From NCBI GenBank assembly GCA_905215395.1, contig CAJMQA010000051.1:1-15180 (forward strand): DNA of 15,180 bases. The letters are read 5' to 3'. Position 1 is the first letter of the stretch. Every line of letters begins with the position of its first letter. A program made the translations under genes and the position numbers. Below the pieces are notes generated by a model. The model saw only the letters and a program-made list of their open reading frames with translations. It was not told the origin of the DNA and did no database searches. Origin of the DNA: an uncultured bacterium (GTDB lineage Bacteria > Bacteroidota > Bacteroidia > Bacteroidales > Marinifilaceae). Positions 7,474 to 13,305 of this stretch are shown here, piece by piece.

Positions 7474-7508
7474 TAAAAGAGTTACAGTCCGTAACTCTTT
7501 TATTTTTT
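7474..7508. terminator. Strong bidirectional terminator shared by yitT-like gene and hydF
   Basis: A perfect 12-bp inverted repeat (TAAAAGAGTTAC, 7474-7485, and its complement, 7491-7502) encloses a 5-nt loop. On the plus strand it is followed by a run of six Ts (7503-7508). On the minus strand the flank reads TCTTTTATTT. The hydF stop codon (7500-7502) is the first triplet of the minus-strand stem, so the hydF 3' end is built into the terminator. Confidence 0.88.
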
Positions 7509-8690
7509 CTCTGATTTTTGAAAAGGTGCTGTGGCTCTTTGGAAGATACCTTGTATATAGGCAATAGTCATTCCGTAGTTACTGACCGGAATATTTTGAT
7601 CAATGGCAGGTTTCAGCCGGTTTCTGAGTTGTTGGGTGGTGATCATGCAACCTCCGCATTGGATGATCAGTGCGTAATCGGTAAATGGCCGTTTGATTTG
7701 ATCTAAACCTGCTATAAAATCAAATTCCAGATGTTTGCCTGTATATTTACGCAATAGAGCTGGAATTTTAACTCTTCCAATGTCTTCACAGGAGACATGA
7801 TGTGAGCAGGATTCCAGCATAAGAATCCGATCATCATCCTCCAACTTTTCAATGTGTCCGGTTCCTTCCAGATATTTATCAAAGTTTCCTTTGTGATGGG
7901 CCAGTACAATACTGAAACTCGTCAAAGGTATATTTTCCGGAATCAGAGAAGCTACTTTGGCAAAAGCCTGGCTGTCGGTTATCACTAGATCCGGTCTAAA
8001 ACCGGTTCTTGAAAAAAATGCTGGTATTTCTTCGGGTTGCACTACAATACTGATACAATGATTGTCCAGAATATCACGGAGCATTTGTACCTGTGGCAGT
8101 ATCATTCTGCCGGTCGGAGCTTCTGAATCAATAGGAGTAACCAATAGGATAATCTGACCGGGACGGATCAATGCACTTAAAGGAGATCTGGATACGGGTT
8201 TATTCAGCAATGAACGAATGACTGAGAGAAGCGGTTCTTGTTCTGTTTGCCGGGTTGAAAAATCAATGACAGTAACTTTATATTTACACTCTAACTCCTG
8301 CTTTAATCCTGGTGCGAGTTTATTCCGGTCGGACTGATTATGTACAATGAAAAAAGCTTGTCCGGAAGCTTGGAATTCCTGTATCAGTTTTTTTTCGTAT
8401 TCTCCGAATTGATTGTTGGAAATTACCAATATTGCGGCATCGGCCTGTTTCAAGGCTTCATAGGTTTTTTGTATCCGTAATTTACCTAATTCTCCGGTGT
8501 CATCAATGCCGGCAGTGTCAATGAGAACCAGGGAAGCGAATCCCGGAATTTCAAAGCTTTTTTTTACCGGATCGGTGGTTGTTCCGGCAACATCAGAAAC
8601 GACGGCTTTGTTTTGTCCGAGGATGAAATTAATCAGGGAACTTTTACCGGTATTTCTTCGTCCGGTAATGACCAGATGAAATTTCTCCAT
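7500..8690 (-). CDS. hydF: [FeFe] hydrogenase maturation GTPase HydF
   Basis: HydF is the scaffold on which HydE and HydG assemble the 2Fe subcluster of the H-cluster before delivery to the hydrogenase. The 396-residue protein shows the three expected parts. The N-terminal GTPase has Walker A GRRNTGKSS (10-18), a threonine switch AGTTTDP (35-41) and DTAG (58-61). A dimerisation domain follows (about 180-265). The C-terminal cluster-binding domain has Cys295-x-His297, then 47 residues, then Cys345-GG-Cys348, matching the CxH...CxxC ligand pattern of the family. DIGRVKIPALL (303-313) is also typical. The G4 motif is NQSD (118-121) rather than the usual NKxD. It starts 14 nt after the stop of the response regulator, so it is probably cotranscribed with it. 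hydE, hydG and the hydrogenase itself are not in the window. Confidence 0.97.
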   Translation of the reverse strand: MEKFHLVITGRRNTGKSSLINFILGQNKAVVSDVAGTTTDPVKKSFEIPGFASLVLIDTAGIDDTGELGKLRIQKTYEALKQADAAILVISNNQFGEYEKKLIQEFQASGQAFFIVHNQSDRNKLAPGLKQELECKYKVTVIDFSTRQTEQEPLLSVIRSLLNKPVSRSPLSALIRPGQIILLVTPIDSEAPTGRMILPQVQMLRDILDNHCISIVVQPEEIPAFFSRTGFRPDLVITDSQAFAKVASLIPENIPLTSFSIVLAHHKGNFDKYLEGTGHIEKLEDDDRILMLESCSHHVSCEDIGRVKIPALLRKYTGKHLEFDFIAGLDQIKRPFTDYALIIQCGGCMITTQQLRNRLKPAIDQNIPVSNYGMTIAYIQGIFQRATAPFQKSEKK

Positions 8691-8704
8691 ATTGAGGGCT
8701 GGAT

Positions 8705-9856
8705 TTATTTATATAATTTTACTTCTTCCTCAGTGATTGTCGGACTTCCCAGAATTATCAGGCGCTCTACGACGTTGCGCAGTTCCCGGATATTGCCTGT
8801 CCATTCGTAGGATTTCAGAGTCGCTAAGGCTTCAGGAGAAACATATTTCCGGGCAATCCCCATATCGTTACAAATGCTTTCTAAAAAATATTCTACCAGT
8901 TCATCAATATCTTCCGGCCGGTCTTTCAATGGAGGTACTTCAATGATAATGACACTCAGGCGGTGATAAAGGTCTTCCCGGAAAGTTCCTTTACTGATCT
9001 CATCTTTCAGATTTTTATTGGTTGCAGCGATTACACGTACATCTACATTGATATCGGTGTCACTTCCTATGCGGCTGATTTTATTTTCTTGTAATGCCCG
9101 TAATACTTTGGCTTGCGCTTCGAGGCTCATGTCTCCGATCTCATCCAGAAATAATGTTCCTCCGGAAGCCAGTTCAAATTTTCCTTTTTTTTGTTTGATG
9201 GCAGAAGTGAATGAACCTTTCTCATGTCCGAATAATTCGCTTTCGATCAATTCTGAAGGTATTGCAGCGCAGTTTACTTCTATAAAGGCTTTGCCCTGGC
9301 GATGACTCTGTTCGTGTAATTGATGCGCCACCAGTTCTTTTCCGCAACCATTCGGACCGGTAATCAATACCCGGGCATCCGAAATAGCTACTTTGTCAAT
9401 CAGGGTTCGGATGTGGTTGAGTGCATCCGAACTCCCGATCATATTGTATTTTTTGCAGACTTTGTTTTTCAGTGTCTGGGTTTCCTGTATCAACTGATTT
9501 TTATCAGTGGCATTTTTGATGGTAATCAGTATCCGGTTCAGGTCCAGTGGTTTTTCAATAAAGTCGTATGCACCTTTTTTTATGGCTTCTATAGCTGTGT
9601 CAATGGTACCATGTCCCGAGATCATGATCACGGGAATCTCGGAGGTGAATTCCTTGACTCTTTCAAGTACTTCAATTCCCTCCATTTTGGGCATTTTAAT
9701 GTCACAGAATATCACTTCCGGTTTTTCACTTTTTACAGCAACGAGACCTTCCATTCCATTTTCTGCAAGTACAACTTCGTGTCCCTCAAAAGTCAGAATA
9801 TCCTTCATCGAATTCCGGATACTTCTTTCATCGTCGATTACAAGTATTTTGGCCAT
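8705..9856 (-). CDS. NtrC-like sigma-54 response regulator lacking a DNA-binding domain
   Basis: A 383-residue two-domain protein when started at the ATG at 9856, which gives the standard receiver start MAKILVIDDE. The longer frame to 9898 only adds a hydrophobic, promoter-derived tail. The receiver (1-115) has the acidic pair Asp8/Asp9, phospho-acceptor Asp52 and Lys102. The AAA+ domain (about 137-370) has Walker A GPNGCGKE (167-174), Walker B TLFLDEI (234-240), and arginines of the REDLYHRL block (293-300) and GNIRELRNVVERL (354-366). The loop that contacts sigma-54 reads GSFTSA (214-219) instead of the canonical GAFTGA. After the AAA+ domain only about 15 residues remain, so the usual Fis-type helix-turn-helix is absent. 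Known DNA-binding-less relatives include FlgR of Helicobacter and CtcC of Chlamydia. No sensor kinase is adjacent. hydF follows 14 nt downstream. Confidence 0.94.
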   Translation of the reverse strand: MAKILVIDDERSIRNSMKDILTFEGHEVVLAENGMEGLVAVKSEKPEVIFCDIKMPKMEGIEVLERVKEFTSEIPVIMISGHGTIDTAIEAIKKGAYDFIEKPLDLNRILITIKNATDKNQLIQETQTLKNKVCKKYNMIGSSDALNHIRTLIDKVAISDARVLITGPNGCGKELVAHQLHEQSHRQGKAFIEVNCAAIPSELIESELFGHEKGSFTSAIKQKKGKFELASGGTLFLDEIGDMSLEAQAKVLRALQENKISRIGSDTDINVDVRVIAATNKNLKDEISKGTFREDLYHRLSVIIIEVPPLKDRPEDIDELVEYFLESICNDMGIARKYVSPEALATLKSYEWTGNIRELRNVVERLIILGSPTITEEEVKLYK

Positions 9857-9876
9857 AGTAGTTTTTTCTGCGAGAA

Positions 9877-9884
9877 CAAAAATA
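9877..9884 (-). promoter_or_regulatory. -7 box for the response regulator-hydF operon
   Basis: The minus strand reads TATTTTTG, matching TAnnTTTG, 20 nt before the ATG at 9856. A TTTTC stretch about 19 nt upstream is a weak -33 candidate. If correct, this operon uses the primary sigma factor rather than sigma-54. Confidence 0.45.
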
Positions 9885-9929
9885 AAAATAAAAGCCAAGA
9901 GCTGAAAACTAATTTCTTATTTTTTAGTC

Positions 9930-9958
9930 TTTGTTTTTGATTTGTTTTCATAGCTTTG
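9930..9958 (+). promoter_or_regulatory. Promoter of the patatin-like gene
   Basis: TTTG (9930-9933) and TAGCTTTG (9951-9958) are separated by 17 nt, close to the Bacteroidota -33/-7 arrangement. The predicted start near 9965 gives a leader of about 25 nt before the ATG at 9990. The -7 box lies inside the inverted repeat at 9947-9968. Confidence 0.5.
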
Positions 9959-9968
9959 TAGCTATGAA
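9947..9968. repeat. Perfect inverted repeat overlapping the patatin gene promoter
   Basis: Nine-base arms TTCATAGCT and AGCTATGAA pair perfectly around a TTGT spacer. The left arm and spacer contain most of the -7 box (9951-9958), and the right arm covers the predicted transcription start. A regulator binding here would block the promoter; alternatively it is a short hairpin at the very 5' end. No U-tract terminator context fits it. Confidence 0.5.
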
Positions 9969-9989
9969 CTTTTTTCTGGAATAAGTTTG

Positions 9990-12188
9990 ATGAATATGAG
10001 GTATATATTGTTTTTTTTAGTAACTCTTGCAATCATATGCCCCGATGCTATGGGGCAACGTAAAAAGGTTGGAATTGTCCTGAGTGGTGGAGGAGCAAAG
10101 GGAGTTGCACATATTGGAGTTTTAAAGGTATTGGAGGAAGCCGGAATTCCCATTGATTATATATCCGGGACCAGTATGGGGGCGATTGTGGGAGGATTAT
10201 ATGCTGTCGGGTATGATGCCAAGTCGCTGGACAGTATGGTCAGGGTGCAGAACTGGCCTTTTTTGCTGAGTGATAAGGTTTCCCGTTTTAATTTACCCTT
10301 TTCGGAAAAAGAAACCAATGAAAAATATTTGCTCACAGTCCCATTGGCTGAGGGCAGGGGATTGTCTGTTCCTGCCGGTTTTGTCAGCGGACAGAATATT
10401 TATAATTTGTTTTCAGAATTGACTGTCGGATATCATGATTCGATTTCCTTTAAAGATTTACCGATTCCGTTTGCCTGTGTTTCAGCCAATATGGTAAATG
10501 GGAAGGAAGTTGTAATGGATAGTGGAGTATTGCCTCTGGCTATGCGTGCCAGTATGGCAATTCCCGGTGCTTTTGCGCCGGTCATTCTGGACAGCATGGT
10601 ATTGGTGGATGGGGGAATATCCAATAACTTTCCGGTAGATGTTGCAAAGGATATGGGAGCAGAAATAACTATCGGAGTGGATTTGAGTACGGGTCTGAAA
10701 GATGAGGAAGGATTGAATTCTATCATGGGGATAGTGGATCAGCTGACTTCCTTTATGGGGATGAATAGCTATACAAAAAACAGAGAAATGGTCGACCTGT
10801 ACCTGAACCCTGATTTGAAAGGATATAATGCGGCTAGTTTTAATGCAGAGGCCATTGATACAATGATCCTTCGGGGCGAAAGGATTGCCCGGGCCAACTG
10901 GGATAAAATTATGAAACTCAAAGAGCAGATCGGATTGGAACCGGATGAGGATGCGAGTCCGCATTTGGTGAATCGGTTTCAAAGAACAGATACCCTGACT
11001 ATTGGTAAAATATACATTGACGGAGTCAAAGAGAGGGATGAAAAATGGATTCGCCGGCAAATTGGTTTACATGAGTTTTCCATCATAACGATGGAAGGAT
11101 TGCATAAGGCTATTTCTTTTTTGTATGGTACTGGTGCGTTTTCAAATGTTAGTTATGCCCTGAATGGAGATCAGATCTATGATCTGACTTTGCATTTAAA
11201 AGAAAAGCCTGCCAGTTCTCTGAATCTGGGTTTCCGTTTTGATTCGGAGGAAATGGCTTCTATATTGCTGAATACTACTTTGAGTCACCGGGCATTGAGG
11301 GGATCGCGTCTGTCTTTGACCGGGCGTTTGAACAAAAATCCTTATGTATTGGTGGATTATTCTTTCGGAAGTACGATGTTGCGGAAAGTAGGTGTATCCT
11401 ATATGTTTAAATATAATGATATAAATCTTTATGACCGGGGGGACAAGGTAGATAATATCACGTTTTCCTACCATAGAGGGGATCTGAATTTATCGGATAT
11501 TTATTTCCGGAATTTCAAATTCCAGTTAGGATTAAAATATGAATATTTTGATTATAAATCTGCCTTATATAATTCGGAATATATGTCCGAAGATTTGAAA
11601 TCTCAGGGTTTTGTCAGCTATTATGCCTCTGCACATATAGATACTTATGATAAAAAATATTATCCGGATAAAGGAGTGTCTTTTCAGGCTGGTTATTCTC
11701 TGTATACGGACAATATGGTGAATTATCAGGGCGGTACCCCTTTTTCGGCTATTACAGTAGATTTTGAGCCGACAATTCGTCTGACCCGGAGGGTTTATAT
11801 GTTGCCTGCACTTTATGGACGGGTGTTGACCGGAAAAAATGTGGCAATTCCTTATTTGAATTGTATGGGAGGGGAGGTTGCCGGTAGATACTTGAATCAA
11901 CAATTACCTTTTTACGGAATTCATAATCTGGAATTATTTGAAAATTCCCTTTTGGTAGGACGGTTGGCTTTGCGTTATCGTTTGGGGATGCGGCATTATG
12001 TTATCTTGACAGGGAATTATGCCCGTACTTCTGAAAACTTTTTCGATATTTTGCAGGGTAGTGGAATTTGGGGTGGTGCTGCCGGATATGCATATAATAG
12101 TATTATCGGTCCTATCAGTATTACTTTTGATATGTCTGATTGGGATAAAAAACTGGGAGTATATTTCAATTTAGGATTCTATTTTTAA
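9990..12188 (+). CDS. Patatin-like phospholipase fused to POTRA and outer-membrane barrel
   Basis: The 732-residue protein has a signal peptide (about 1-22, ending AMG) and a patatin domain (about 26-310), followed by a POTRA-like segment (about 335-406) and a beta-barrel (about 407-732) ending in alternating aromatic residues with a terminal Phe. The patatin catalytic features are intact: oxyanion loop SGGGAKG (32-38), nucleophile Ser62 in GTSMG, and Asp207 in DGG. The layout matches PlpD of Pseudomonas, the type Vd secretion model, in which a lipase is joined to an Omp85-related barrel. Substrate phospholipid and whether the lipase faces outward are inferred from that family. The ATG at 9990 is used; a TTG three bases earlier is less likely. 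It is divergent from the response regulator and is followed by apbE after 67 nt. Confidence 0.95.
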   Translation: MNMRYILFFLVTLAIICPDAMGQRKKVGIVLSGGGAKGVAHIGVLKVLEEAGIPIDYISGTSMGAIVGGLYAVGYDAKSLDSMVRVQNWPFLLSDKVSRFNLPFSEKETNEKYLLTVPLAEGRGLSVPAGFVSGQNIYNLFSELTVGYHDSISFKDLPIPFACVSANMVNGKEVVMDSGVLPLAMRASMAIPGAFAPVILDSMVLVDGGISNNFPVDVAKDMGAEITIGVDLSTGLKDEEGLNSIMGIVDQLTSFMGMNSYTKNREMVDLYLNPDLKGYNAASFNAEAIDTMILRGERIARANWDKIMKLKEQIGLEPDEDASPHLVNRFQRTDTLTIGKIYIDGVKERDEKWIRRQIGLHEFSIITMEGLHKAISFLYGTGAFSNVSYALNGDQIYDLTLHLKEKPASSLNLGFRFDSEEMASILLNTTLSHRALRGSRLSLTGRLNKNPYVLVDYSFGSTMLRKVGVSYMFKYNDINLYDRGDKVDNITFSYHRGDLNLSDIYFRNFKFQLGLKYEYFDYKSALYNSEYMSEDLKSQGFVSYYASAHIDTYDKKYYPDKGVSFQAGYSLYTDNMVNYQGGTPFSAITVDFEPTIRLTRRVYMLPALYGRVLTGKNVAIPYLNCMGGEVAGRYLNQQLPFYGIHNLELFENSLLVGRLALRYRLGMRHYVILTGNYARTSENFFDILQGSGIWGGAAGYAYNSIIGPISITFDMSDWDKKLGVYFNLGFYF

Positions 12189-12190
12189 AA

Positions 12191-12222
12191 TTTGCAGAAT
12201 TGTTGCGGAATTTGCATTTTTG
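12191..12222 (+). promoter_or_regulatory. Promoter of apbE
   Basis: TTTG (12191-12194) and CATTTTTG (12215-12222) are spaced by 20 nt, the Bacteroidota -33/-7 spacing, with one mismatch (C for T) in the -7 element. The predicted leader is about 27 nt. It suggests apbE and the following gene can be expressed apart from the patatin gene. Confidence 0.5.
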
Positions 12223-12255
12223 TAATTTACTGAGATTGATATTTATCATTTTGAT

Positions 12256-13263
12256 ATGAAACATAATTTAGTGCTTGGATTTTTAATTTTGAATATAATA
12301 TCGGCCGGGTGTAAGTCTGTGACAACTTACAAGTATACAGAAGGAAAGATATATGGGACTTTCTATCATATATCTTACGCTTCTGAAACAGATTTGCAGG
12401 AAGAAATCCGTCGGCAAATGGAATCTGTCAACGCCTCTTTGTCCATGTTTAATCCCAATTCGGTTATTGCAAAATTGAACCGGAACGAGAGCGACAGTAC
12501 AGATATTTTGTTCCGGAAGTTGTTCAATACGGCTTTACAGGTTTATCGGGCAACAGACGGTGCTTTTGATATTACCGTGGGGCCTCTGGTGAATGCCTGG
12601 GGATTTGGGGTTAAGCAAAATACTTTCCCGGATTCAGCCCGGATTGATTCCATTGTACAGTTTGTCGGTATGGATAAACTAATCTTGGTAAATGATAAAA
12701 TACAGAAAAAATTTCCGGAGATCGAGATGGATGCCAGTTCAATTGCCAAAGGTTTGGGAGTTGATTTGGTGGCAGAGTTATTTGACTCCCGTGGTATAAA
12801 AGATTATATGGTGGAAATTGGCGGTGAGGTGAGAGTCAAGGGCTTCAGTAATAAAGAACGTCCCTGGAGAATTGGAATAGACCGTCCGGTTGATGATGTA
12901 GCTGCTGAAGACAGACAATTACAGTTCATTGTCGGACTTACATCCGGGGCTTTGGCAACTTCCGGTAACTATCGGAATTTCTATATCCATGAAGGAAAGA
13001 AATATGCCCATACAATCAATCCTAAAACAGGATATCCGGTGCAAACAGAGATACTGAGTGCTTCTGTATATGCCCGGACTTGCATGGAATCGGATGCGTA
13101 TGCAACTGCATTTATGGTACTGGGATTACAGAAATCTCAACAGGTTTTACAGGCAGAACCGGAACTTGAAGCCTGTTTTATATATACTGAAAATGGAAAA
13201 TTAAAAACCTGGGAGTCGCCGGGATTTAAAAAATTGATTATACAGGAGGCGCCCGAAGAATGA
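12256..13263 (+). CDS. apbE: FAD:protein FMN transferase lipoprotein (ApbE)
   Basis: ApbE covalently attaches FMN from FAD to threonine or serine residues of extracytoplasmic proteins such as NqrB/NqrC or RnfG/RnfD. The 335-residue length is typical. A lipoprotein signal is evident: hydrophobic residues 4-16 followed by the lipobox SAGC with Cys19. The residues after Cys19 (KSVTTYK) have no acidic run of the type used for surface export in Bacteroidota, so it probably faces the periplasm. Family blocks include GAFDITVGPLVNAWGFG (102-118), ASSIAKGLGVD (160-170), EIGGEVRVKG (187-196), ATSGNYRNFY (234-243) and HTINPKTGYPV (252-262). The SDAYATA stretch (279-285) holds the expected metal-binding Asp/Thr. 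No flavinylated target is encoded in the window. The next gene starts 42 nt downstream and is probably cotranscribed. Confidence 0.97.
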   Translation: MKHNLVLGFLILNIISAGCKSVTTYKYTEGKIYGTFYHISYASETDLQEEIRRQMESVNASLSMFNPNSVIAKLNRNESDSTDILFRKLFNTALQVYRATDGAFDITVGPLVNAWGFGVKQNTFPDSARIDSIVQFVGMDKLILVNDKIQKKFPEIEMDASSIAKGLGVDLVAELFDSRGIKDYMVEIGGEVRVKGFSNKERPWRIGIDRPVDDVAAEDRQLQFIVGLTSGALATSGNYRNFYIHEGKKYAHTINPKTGYPVQTEILSASVYARTCMESDAYATAFMVLGLQKSQQVLQAEPELEACFIYTENGKLKTWESPGFKKLIIQEAPEE

Positions 13264-13305
13264 CCTCCTGCCATTAAAGCGGATATGACCGCATGAGGAA
13301 AAGAT

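Noticed and set aside
9320..9940. Long open frame (206 codons) on the plus strand opposite the response regulator
   Set aside because: It is antisense to a clear receiver/AAA+ gene, has low-complexity Phe/Ser/Cys-rich composition, and shows no family resemblance.
10482..11060. 192-codon minus-strand open frame within the patatin gene
   Set aside because: It is a shadow of a well-supported coding frame, with composition typical of reverse-strand translation (His/Ile/Gln-rich).
13279..13292. Small inverted repeat GCGG-ATATGA-CCGC between apbE and the next gene
   Set aside because: A 4-bp stem is too weak to call a terminator or attenuator and could easily arise by chance.
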